Part shown: one piece after another, positions 35,864-46,103 of the stretch | Layout: the number at the start of each line of letters is the position of its first letter | Numbering within the stretch: position 1 is the stretch's first letter | Made by a program: the position numbers and the translations under genes | The notes under the pieces: generated by a model | Database searches by the model: none | The model's input: the letters and a program-made list of their open reading frames with translations, nothing else | Told to the model about the DNA's origin: nothing | From: Polysphondylium violaceum | Lineage: Eukaryota; Evosea; Eumycetozoa; Dictyosteliales; Dictyosteliaceae | Direction: 5' to 3' | NCBI GenBank assembly: GCA_000277445.1 | Contig: AJWJ01000084.1 | Location: 1-60,795, forward strand | Length of the DNA stretch: 60,795 nucleotides

Positions 35864-36813
35864 TTAAAAAAGTGGACGACCAGTTGTTGATGTTGTCCTA
35901 GAGTCTGTGAAAAAGGTAGGTTTTAAATCAGAGGTAGATAGTTTCATATAATCAATTTTCAATTCAAAAGGACCCTCCGATCTCTCTGATTGAATAAAAC
36001 CTATATTTGAAATGTTTTCTCTTTTCATTTGCTCAAGATCCAATACAACCGTTCCTTTTTGAATTTTAAAGAAATCATCTAGAGGAATCTCTATCGTTTC
36101 CCATTGATTGGCTTTTGAGGTTGTGAAAATTGATTTATACATAACTTGACGTTCATCAGATTTTAATAATCCCACTGCATAGGTTTTACCATCAGTATTG
36201 ACTCTTAGTACCAATGTATTATATCTTTCCATATCTAAATAAGATATATCTATTGTCTATTGTATTGTGGAAGTAAATATTAATATTTATACTATTTAGT
36301 GCGACGAATAAAAGACTTTTATTACAACTACTACTTACAGGTGAATATACACCAGCATATCCTGATGAAGTTATTCTTGGATTATTTTCAGGTAGTTTTT
36401 TAGAGATGTTTCCTTTGAAAACAGCATATTCTTGTGGATCCCATTCAAATGATGCTTTAGAATGACCTCCTACTTCTTTATCAGAGATCAATCTCCATTT
36501 ACTTGGATCAAATTTTTCTCTAAATGAAAATAATATCTCTTCACCTTCTCTTCTAATACTAGATCCTTTAAATACTGTATAGTTTACGATTAATAATCGA
36601 CATCCTTCTTAAACATCTTTGGTGGTATTATCATACATTTTGTAAAAGATTTAATCATATTATTCTTTTCGTCGTTCGTAATATATCTGTATCTAAAAAT
36701 GTAATCAATTTTTTTAAAAAAAATTTTCAAATCTATATTCACTAAGAGATACACAATATTTACATTTGATATGTAAAATAGTTGGAAAAACAGAGATCAA
36801 GATCAAATATCAT
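35864..36813 (-). CDS. CIA30 / NDUFAF1-like complex I assembly factor
   Basis: Likely exons: 36813-36764, 36692-about 36335 and 36234-35864. The CIA30 domain is recognisable: FREKFDPSKWRLISDKEVGG then HSKASF, YAVFKGNISKKLPENNP then RITSSGYAGVYSP, MERYNTLVLRVNTDGKTYAV and QWETIEIPLDDFF, then IGFIQSERSEGPFELKIDYM. In animals NDUFAF1 works in the mitochondrial matrix in the MCIA complex that assembles respiratory complex I. The N-terminus (MIFDLDLCFSNYF...) is not an obvious presequence. Near 36612 the upstream frame (FTKCMIIPPKMF) continues into the CIA30 frame (RLLIVNYTVFKGSSI) only across a one-base frame break in an A-run. The second donor is uncertain: GTAAGT at 36338 is the best donor but gives the wrong phase. 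Confidence 0.7.
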
Positions 36814-37026
36814 TGATTAATATTAAAAAACAACAAATTTTTATGTGTCAAACAATATTTCCTTGTTGATCCAATAAAGGAAAAAAGCCGAGATCAAGCA
36901 AGGAGGCTTCAAAAAAAAAAAAAATTGAAAAAATTAAAAAAATGGAAAATTTTTTTAAATTAAATCATTATTTTGACACGTTTCAAATCAAATAGACATA
37001 TTCTTATTAGAACATTCAACATTACA

Positions 37027-37999
37027 ATGACATCAAAGTTGGAATCTGATAAATCAAATTACAAGGTAGTTGGTGACATGTTTGGTGCCAAGAGCCAACA
37101 ATACCGTGCATTTAGACCCCAGTATCCCCAAGAGCTGTTTGATATTTTAGAGCAATTTTTGGATGAAAAGAGAGATTTGGCATTGGATGTTGGATGTGGT
37201 AGTGGACAGGCAACAACCAAGTTATCGACAATGTTTAAAAAGGTCATTGGTACCGATCCAAGTGAAAATCAAATTAAAAATGCCATCCAAGCTGAAAATA
37301 TTGAATATAAAGTTTTACCAGCCGAAGATTCTGATCTTGAATCAAATTTATTTGACCTGATTACTGTTGCTCAAGCAATTCATTGGTTTAATTTACCTGT
37401 TTTCTTTCAAGAATCAAAGTAATTATCTTAGTGTTTTAAAAATTGTATTTTTTTATTAATTAATTTCTGCATCAATGCTATTTTAGGAGATTATTGAGAA
37501 AAGATGGTATTTTGGCATTTTGGGCCTACACAGGTATGAAGATAAACAATAATGAAGAAGGTCAAAAGATTCATCAAAAGGTAATATATCAAACTATTGT
37601 TTAAAAAAGAAAATAATACTAATAATAATCTTCAAGTTTTATGATCAAGTTTTAGTTCAATATTTAACACCAAAACTAGATATGGTCAATAATGGTTATA
37701 GAGATATTATTCCACCTTTTGAAAATGTAACTAGAAAGGTTTTCCCATATATTGTAAGTTTTTAAAGGATCAAATTCTTTATATATACATACTAATAAGA
37801 AAACTCACAGAGAAATATGTCAATTGGTGGTTTATTAGGATTTTATTCAAGTTTAAGTGGCTATCAAAAGTTTATTTTAGCTAATCCTGATCCATTACCA
37901 GAGATTAAAGAAAGTTTGATTAAAACTTTTAATACAACAGACTTGGATGCTCCAGTTGTAGAGGGTTATTGGGATATCTATATTGTTATTTGTAAATAA
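37027..37999 (+). CDS. SAM-dependent class I methyltransferase
   Basis: Four exons, 37027-37418, 37487-37580, 37637-37753 and 37811-37999 (263 aa). The open frame extends upstream without an ATG, so MTSKLESDKSNY at 37027 is the start. Motif I LALDVGCGSGQATTKL binds SAM; the acidic loop is VIGTDPSENQI; motif II-like region is LFDLITVAQAIHWFN; then LLRKDGILAFWAY. The DMFGAKSQQYRAFRPQYPQEL opening is typical of a eukaryotic family that includes yeast Tmt1-like (trans-aconitate) methyltransferases and Dictyostelium paralogues. The substrate is not predictable. It is divergently paired with the CIA30 gene; the ATGs are 213 bp apart. Confidence 0.85.
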
Positions 38000-38690
38000 T
38001 TAATAAATATCACACGAGGCTTCCTCTTTGAGATGATCAACATTTTTTAGTTCCTAAAAGCTTTTGATTTTTTAAAACATTTTTTTTCTAAAACTGATTT
38101 TTTTTTCTTTGTCCGCCCAGCATCTTGACAAACTATCAATCTCTTTTTGGGTGATTATTAAAGAGGTTAAATAATGTTGTTGTATACAAAAGATATTTAT
38201 GAAAAAGTACTCTACCCAACACCCTCACCCACTCTTTACGATATTTTATAAAGAGGATTTCCCACCGTGATGCATTGAGATTACTTTGCACAAATTATTA
38301 TTATTATAATAAAGTAAAAAGGGGGTGGTAGTAGGCCCCATTTTCAAACTCGTTTCTCAAATTCGTAATTGAAAAATTCGCACATTTTTTTTAGATTCTT
38401 TTATATGTTTACAGATTAAACTACCAAATTTTCAATTTTGCATGTGAATCTCGTATTTTTTGATTGTTTTCTGTGAGGATCTTTGGTAGTGCGCCCACCT
38501 TTTTACTTTTTTTTTTGTATTTTTTCGTATTTTTTTTTCAAGAGAAGATAAATTATTGCGTGATATCTGCTGCCCTTAGTGAATTTCTATCATCGATCAA
38601 AAAAAAAAGTTTTTTTTTTTTCTTTTTTTTTCCTATTTAGTGGTTATGGACCTTTGTGGATCATATGACTTGTTGAATTTTTTCTTTATT

Positions 38691-38722
<32 letters not shown>

Positions 38723-39887
38723 CTCCCCCTATTTATATCCACTACTACTTATTTCAAACACACAACAGATATTATGTTTTATATCTATCAATAAACATTT
38801 CTATATTTTAATAGGGATTAGTATTACTATTAGCCAAACCCACACATTTTAAATCTACACCGCCTATACACTCCACATTCATAACACTAAAATTGGTCTT
38901 GACCATTATCTCCAACAACAATATCAATCAAAGGTAAAAATAACCCATTCTCTCCCCTCTCCCATTATCTCTGAATTTCTCTTTTTTCAAATTCACCCCT
39001 TTGCCCATTCATTTTCGTTTTTTAAATCTCTAAAAATTTCATCGTTTTTTTTCATGGTAGATCCCAACGTTGAGTTGTTTTTTTTTAAATTTTTTTTTTA
39101 AATTTTTTATTTTCAATTTGTTGTTGTTGCCACTTTTATCTTTTTATTGAATTTTTTTTTTCTTTTTCAATTTACGTTTTTGATTTGTTTTGGGATCGAT
39201 AGTTTTGTATTTTTATTCACGATCAAAAGAAATAAATAAGACACACCCATTCTTATAACATTCACACACCAACACAATCGTTACTCTCTCATTTTTTTTG
39301 ATATTTTTTTCTGAAAATATCTGCCCCCTTCGAGCCTTATTTTGCATTAAATTTTTTTTTTTTCTTTTTTCAGTTTTTTTGATTTTAGTAAAAAAATCAA
39401 AAGCCTCGACCCTAGACGTTTTTTTTTTGGACAAATTTTATTTTTCACTTGTGACAACTTCAGATTGTGTGCATATAGATAAAGCAAACACACACATTTT
39501 GTTGTATTTTTAGCTTGTGTGTTTCTCATCAAGTGGGAACTTACAAATACTAGATTAATTTAGTTTTCAAGATTTCATAAAAAAAAAAAAACAAGATATT
39601 TTCAGAAAGGCCCTTCACTCACTTTTTAAATTTCATATCACTTCTCCTTTTTTATCAGTGTTTTATTTTTAGGATATATCTTCGATCTATATGATAGCGC
39701 GCTTTCAGATCTAAATATCAAGCGCTTATATATCAAACAGACAATATAGTCGAAATATAGTCGAGTTTTCTATTCTACAATATCGTATAGTAGTAAGTGT
39801 ATTTGATCATCATGTTTTATATCTGTGTATCTTGATATATCTCTAACTCTTTATCAAAAGTAATATAATAGTTAAACTCATGATAAA
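38000..39887. other. Long intergenic region upstream of the Mei2-like gene
   Basis: This stretch of about 1.9 kb holds no supported gene. A T run of about 35 nt lies near 38690-38722, followed by many shorter T runs, CA-rich patches (38755-38900, 39238-39280) and a GC-richer AGCGCGC patch near 39695. The size suggests an extended regulatory region or long 5' UTR for the RNA-binding protein gene. Confidence 0.45.
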
Positions 39888-40032
39888 ATGTTTTCATCTT
39901 CTTTAAATCAAAAAAATCATGATAGCAGCAATAACGGCAACAATAATAGCAGCAATAATAACAATAACAATGCCAACAACAATAGTTACAGGGCTGGTGG
40001 TATAACAAATAGTAATATTCATGATAATGATT

Positions 40033-40115
<83 letters not shown>

Positions 40116-41873
40116 CAAACCCATTATTCAATATTTGGTGATACAGGTAGAATTGGTGATGGAGGTTTATCATATAGTAAATGCTATAATTCAATGATAA
40201 ATAGTAGTATGAACAGTATGAATAGTATGAATATGTCGGGTGGTAGTCAAATAGGAAGATCTCCTGTTAGTGAATTATATGAAAACTCTACTCTGACAAA
40301 CGAGAACAATAATAATGGCTTTATTGGTAGTGGATTCATAAATAGTAATAATATTAATAGTATTATTAATAATAAGAATCAATATTCATATTCTGACCGT
40401 GGACATGTTTTTATTGGTGGTACATCACCATCATCTGATCAACTTAATATGAGTCCTAGATCTCCACCATTATCAAATTCACCAACCTTTACAAATCCTA
40501 TTTCTAGACCAAATAATAGTCATAATAATAGTAATATTTCATCCCCAAACAATAGTTATAATAGCTCTTCACCATTGGAAAACAGTGGAAATAATAATAA
40601 TAATAACAACAACACTTTTAATATTAATCTCTATGAACAACAAAGAATACTTTATCAACATAAACAACAAAATCAGTTTGATAAGAGTGATTTATTTAAT
40701 AGTAGTTCCTTGGACAGATCATTACCCCAAGAATCACAATCATTAACAACAATTACTCAATGTAATAATATCACCAACAGTTTTTATACTTCTTTTTTAA
40801 ACAGTATTGCTGTTCAACAACAACAACCACAACAACAACAACAGCAACAGCAACAACCACAACCACAACAACCGCTACAACAATCTGGTAATATATCAGA
40901 TTTATGGACAACTAATAATAATGATGATGAAGATGATTCATTTGATGTTGCCTTTTTATTCCAAGAGACACCTCCAAAAGATTCAGATAAAAGAACACTT
41001 TGGTTTGAATATACAAATGCTAGACAACAACAGTTGGCTTTTGACAAGAAAATTAAATCATTGGCAAGGAATTATAGAAATAGAAACAAGAAGCAACCAC
41101 AACCAACTCTCACTGAACAAAACCATTTACAACAAATTAATCAACATTTCCAACAGCAACTCAATCAACATGATTTTGATTATGAAGAAACTGAAAGCAA
41201 TGACAAGTTACGCGAAACTTTTATCATTAGTTTTAAAGATACACCATCTAGAGCATTGTTTGTCAAGGGTATTGATCCCAACATAGACTATCACGAATTG
41301 AACAACATGTTTTATTCATTTGGTCAAGTAAAGAATCTTTTATCTGGTTGCAAACAAAAAGGATTCGTGATTGCAACCTATTATGATATTAGACACTCGA
41401 TTTCAGCCTTTAGAGCCCTACAAAGCGGGGATAAAAGAAAACTAAAGATTCACTATTGCATACCAAAGGATCAAAATGATTTGGGCACGATTGTGGCCTT
41501 TAATTTAGATCCATCTGTCAGTACCCATGTATTGATGCAATTGTTTGGTAGATTTGGTCAAATTAAAGAAATTAGAGAAACACCAAATAAGCCACACTAC
41601 AAGTTTATTGAATACTATGACGTTAGAAATGCTGCAGCAGCCATTAAAAAGCTCAACAAAATGGAATTGTGTGGCAAAAAGATAAGAATTCAACACTCTC
41701 GTTATGGTGGTTTCAACAAACTATTGTTTCAATCTGCTTCTGCAGATTTGGATTTAACTGCCGACGATAAAACTATTTCCGCTCAATTAATTAATATTAA
41801 TAACAATTCAAAATTTACAAAGAAATCTCTACAATCTATTAGTAATAGTAATAATAATACTAATAATAATACT

Positions 41874-41931
<58 letters not shown>

Positions 41932-42254
41932 GTATAAATGGTCAAAATTATGATGATGATGATTTATTCTCAATTGAATCAGAGTTGAATGATTCTGAAC
42001 GATTATCATCATCTTTTTCTTCTTCATCATCAAATTCTCCATTAACAAATTGGAGTCCAAATATCATTAATACGAATACCTCACCTTCTATTTCCCCCCC
42101 TGTATCACCAACAAGTAATCATATTCAATCTATTTTAAATTCTAATAACATTTTGCCAAAAACTACAACAACCACTATACCAACAATAATCACAAATCCA
42201 AATTCTAATAGTAATAACAATAATTCTATTAGTAATAATCTAAATATATATCAA

Positions 42255-42289
<35 letters not shown>

Positions 42290-42975
42290 TAATAATAGCC
42301 CAATTTCAGCAAAACCATTGGTTCCATTGTTGAATACCAATGTTTTACAATTATCAGACAGTGGTAATGATTCGCCACCCTTATCACCAATGTCTAGAGG
42401 TATTAAAAGTCCAAGAGCATCATCAATTCATTCACATGGAATGTTGAATTCCCCTCGTGGTGAAGAAAAACCTCAATTTGTTTTTAATATTGATGATGTT
42501 GTCTCAGGTATTGATCAAAGAACTTGTCTAATGATCAAAAACTTACCAAATAGATTAGGACAAACTCAATTATTGTCAATGATTGATGAACATTTTAAAG
42601 GAACCTATGAATTTTTATATTTACCAATTGACCCAAGTGTATGTATTATTAACCTTTTTTTTTAATTCATCTATTAAATTACTAATATATTCATTATTAC
42701 TATAGAGTAAAGTTAATTATGGTTATGCATTTATTAATTTTATAAATTACCAATATATTGTTCCATTTTACAAAGAATTTAGTTCTAGAAAATGGGAAAA
42801 GTTTTCATGCAACAAAGTGTGTGGTATCAATTATGCAAGAATTCAAAGAAAGGTTCCATTTATTCAACATCTTTATGGGGTCTATATGTCTACTCCTGTA
42901 AAGAAAATTATGCCTGTTGTCTTTGTATCCGACTTAAAGGGAAGTGGTGAAAGACAACTTCTCGATTGTTTATAA
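39888..42975 (+). CDS. Mei2-like RNA-binding protein (three RRMs)
   Basis: Two exons, 39888-42638 and 42706-42975 (1006 aa). The N-terminal 430 residues are Asn/Ser/Gln-rich with long runs. RRM1 starts near residue 454 (RALFVKGIDPNIDYHELNN), RRM2 near 534 (TIVAFNLDPSVSTHVLMQLF, then YKFIEYYDVRNAAAAIKKLN). A second low-complexity region follows with SPR motifs. The Mei2-type C-terminal RRM starts near 878 (TCLMIKNLPNRLGQTQLLSM, NYGYAFINF, then KVCGINYARIQ). This layout is that of Mei2/AML proteins, which bind meiotic or developmental transcripts in yeast and plants. The domain order supports a post-transcriptional regulator; its targets are unknown. Confidence 0.88.
40037..40115 (+). repeat. 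(AAT)n microsatellite in coding sequence
   Basis: About 26 AAT units encode an uninterrupted Asn run in the Mei2-like protein. A second, shorter (AAT)n lies at about 41877-41930. On the other strand these give false poly-Tyr or poly-Ile open frames. Confidence 0.9.
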
Positions 42976-43194
42976 GATTTATCCTAATTTCACACTCAAA
43001 ATATTAATCTAATTTCACACTCAAAAATATAAATCTATTTTTTGCCTATAAATTTAATATATATACTCCAACAACAACAACCACAACAAATCTTTCAAAA
43101 TAATAATATAAATTAACATATAATTAATATATAATATAAGAAACAACAATTCTATCCTCAATATAACCTTTTATAAATAAAAAAAAAAAAAAAA

Positions 43195-43202
43195 TCCCAC
43201 AA
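43195..43202 (+). promoter_or_regulatory. DUSE-like promoter element (TCCCACAA)
   Basis: The octamer matches the Dictyostelium upstream sequence element consensus (A/T)CCCA(C/T)AA, which lies about 60 bp upstream of snRNA, snoRNA and class I RNA genes. Here it is about 65 bp before a GC-richer structured segment. The related CCATAA follows immediately. Confidence 0.45.
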
Positions 43203-43261
43203 TCCATAAGAAAAAAACAAGAGTTGAAAAAAGAGATTTAATCCGAAATAAATTTGTTCGC

Positions 43262-43382
43262 AACAGAAACTGTTAAATTCGAGAGATAATCGGCAAGCCC
43301 CTGGATAAAGGACGGCTTATTATTTCCGTAACAAGACAATATGTATGGCTCCGGAAACATACAAAAAACTTTTTTTTTTTTA
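43262..43382 (+). ncRNA. Candidate small structured RNA (DUSE-driven, T-terminated)
   Basis: An island of about 110 nt with higher GC than its flanks contains three hairpins: AACAG/CTGTT (about 43262-43274), AAGCC/GGCTT (about 43295-43318, with CCT/AGG inside) and TTTCCG/CGGAAA (about 43323-43357). It ends in a T12 run, as Pol III transcripts do. The last hairpin is followed by ACATAC, reminiscent of the ACA box of H/ACA snoRNAs. No known RNA (U1-U6, SRP, RNase P/MRP, class I) is recognised. Boundaries are estimates from the DUSE distance and T run. Confidence 0.4.
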
Positions 43383-43740
43383 ATTAATACAAGAAGAAGC
43401 AAAATAGGAGAAAAGAAAACGAAGAGGAAATGTGTTCCTAATTTGATATCTCTTGTTTTTTAACCCTGGCATAAGTTTTAAGAAAATATCTAAATATCTA
43501 ATGCCGAATAAAGGGGTGGGTGTAAATTTAAAGATTTTCATTTTCTTTTTTTCATTTTTTTTTTTGTAAAATATTTATTAAATTTTTTAGAAATATTCCT
43601 CACGCAATTTATCTACTTTTTTATCTACTTGTGCGCATTTGTTTATCTCAATATATACTTATACCACACGCATATTAATAGTTTCTTCAAGGGTTGTGTG
43701 ATAACAGTAAATAATATAATAACAACACACGAGTATAAAG

Positions 43741-45664
43741 ATGATGAATAGAACTATTTCAATCAATCGTGATTTAAATCTTCATGAACTTGATCTAGGC
43801 GGAATGATTATATTTTTTAAAGTCAGAGGCAAAACTAAATACGTGTTGTTTAAAGGTTCATCATTGGAGGATTTAACTGATCTCTTTTTAGTTACATTTC
43901 CAGAGTATACCAAAGATACGCTCACTCCCTTTGTCATTAAACACAGACACACTAAAACTCTATACGAATTGGACGATATAAGTGATCTCTATTCAGGATG
44001 TACATTGGAGATGAGAAAGAATACAAGTGATGGTTTGTGTTTCTGTATTATATTATCAATCTCGAGATCATGAAAAGGACATCAACTAACATACACACAT
44101 ATTTCTATTAAAGCAATGTCTGAAGGATATAGAAGACCCTATGTTTATACAGGATTTGAATCAAATAAGATTGTAGTTGTTATGGTGGGCTTACCTGCCT
44201 CTGGTAAAACATATATAGCTAGAAAAGTTAGAAATCTATTGAATTGGATGGGTGTTCCTGCAAAGCTATTCACTGTTGGTGATTATAGAAGAACAAGAGT
44301 CGGTGCTAAACAACCTTCAGAGTTTTTTGATCCTGGAAATATTGATGCTTCGTATGTATGAGTATTTGGTTGTTAATAGTGTATATGTACTAATAACAAT
44401 ATATCATTATAATTATAGACGAGTAAGATTACATATGGCTGTTGCAGCAATAGATGATATGATGGATTGGTTAGATAGTGGATCAACGGCAGGTATCTAT
44501 GATGCAACCAATCTAACTGTTGAAAGAAGACAACTTATTTTATCTAGATGTCATCGAGAGGGTATAGAAAAGGTATTATTTGTAGAATCTGTAATAAAAG
44601 ATAAAAGTAAGTATACAATACAATGATCATAGACCCATTGTACATTATTGATAATCCCCTTTTATTAATATTAATATCTATGATGTATCTCTATAGAAAA
44701 AGTTGAAAATAATATGATAGAGAATTGGAAATCATCACCAGAGTAAGTGTAGATAGTAGATGTAATAATTAGATTAAAATAATACTAACTCATACACGAC
44801 TACTATTAGTTATCAAAACCATACAGAAGAAGAGGCAATCAAACATTTTAGAGAAAGATTAGCATATTACGATAAAGAGTATGTTAGTGTCGATAATTCC
44901 ACTAATCTTCAGTATATAAAATTGTATGACGTCGGTAAGAAGGTAGTGGCCAACAATATCACGGGTTATCTTCCCAGTAGGATTATGTTTTTATTGATGA
45001 ATCTTCATTTGAATCCTCGTCCCATTTGGTTGTGTAGATCTGGTCAGTCTGAATGGGAATCATCGGGCAGAAAGGGCGGTGACACAGAGTTGACAGCCGA
45101 GGGTGAAAACTTTTCACATAAACTTGCTGCATGGGTCGAAGAAAACATTAAAAACAATGAAGAGGTCACTATTTGGACATCGACATACAAACGATCCATC
45201 AGGACCGCCCAATATATACCCCATCCCAAGGTGCATGTGAGAGCCCTCGATGATTTGGATAGAGGGGAATGGCAAGGCTTGACACGAGAGGATATTCTCA
45301 AAACTACTCCCGAAGAATTTGGTGCTCACAATGACGACAAATTGAATTATAGAATACCAAGAGGTGAATGTTATCTCGACGTCATTCAAAGATTAGAATC
45401 TGTTATTTTAGAATTGGAAAGAAGTATGTATCTTTATTACTAATCTAAATACATAATTACTAATACTCTTATTATTACTATCAAATTTTAGCCAAAAATA
45501 CATCGTTGATTGTGAGTCATCCAGCGCCACTCAGATGTCTATATGGTTATATGACTGGTGAACCCATTGAAAAATTCCCAGATATTAATATACCATTAAA
45601 CACCATTATTTCACTCTTACCAACTGCTTATGGTTGTGAAGTAAAGACTTATAAACTCATGTAA
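43741..45664 (+). CDS. 6-phosphofructo-2-kinase / fructose-2,6-bisphosphatase-like, bisphosphatase site degenerate
   Basis: Six exons, 43741-44032, 44114-44351, 44419-44606, 44697-44742, 44810-45423 and 45492-45664 (516 aa). Residues 1-97 form an extra domain resembling the ubiquitin-like N-domain of Bud6/Aip3. The kinase half has the P-loop GLPASGKTYIARK (about residue 122), GIYDATNLTVERR, KVLFVESV and SSPDY, all as in PFK-2, so synthesis of fructose-2,6-bisphosphate is likely. In the phosphatase half the RHGE motif reads LCRSGQSEW (about 329), so the phospho-accepting His is Ser; the catalytic Glu in the GVCE segment aligns with Gln (RGEWQGLT, about 405). GGDTELT, the Arg in WTSTYKRS and SHPAPLRC are kept. 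I infer a kinase-only enzyme, as in yeast PFK26. It would tune glycolysis in the cytosol. Confidence 0.92.
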
Positions 45665-45709
45665 TTTTAATTAATTTATCAATATCAATTTGTCAATATC
45701 ATCATCATC

Positions 45710-45783
<74 letters not shown>

Positions 45784-46103
45784 CATGGAACCATTGTTAT
45801 TTTTATCATCATTATGCTATTATACTTTAGTGTGTAAATAAAATTTCAAATCATCACCATCATCATCAGAGTATCTTAATAATGAGATGCCCAATCTTCT
45901 ATTTTTATCAGTTTTTGTTTTTTTATAAGAATGACCCCAAAACCCAAATAATTGATAATTTTTAAAAAAAATCTATTTTGAAACCGCTGTGCAAAAAATG
46001 ATCAAATGCACCCAGTGAGAAAATTTATTTTAGTAATTAGATTATAGATATATAGATTTTATATTGTGTGTAATATTAGTTTTGTAATAATAATATAGAT
46101 AGA
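45665..46103. other. Intergenic region with microsatellites
   Basis: This 439-bp stretch lies between same-strand genes. It contains the (AAT)n listed separately, preceded by short ATC repeats. No gene is seen. Confidence 0.5.
45711..45783 (+). repeat. (AAT)n microsatellite, non-coding
   Basis: About 24 uninterrupted TAA/AAT units lie 47 bp after the PFK-2 stop codon, preceded by four ATC units. Confidence 0.95.

Larger units (their letters stand above)
42976..43740. other. Intergenic region containing a candidate ncRNA
   Basis: This 765-bp stretch holds the 3' flank of the Mei2-like gene, the DUSE and candidate small RNA listed separately, and the AT-rich promoter of the PFK-2 gene (43530-43740). 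Confidence 0.5.

Noticed and set aside
39817-40194. Minus-strand frames of poly-Tyr and poly-Ile
   Set aside because: They are the reverse reading of the (AAT)n run encoding poly-Asn in the Mei2-like gene.
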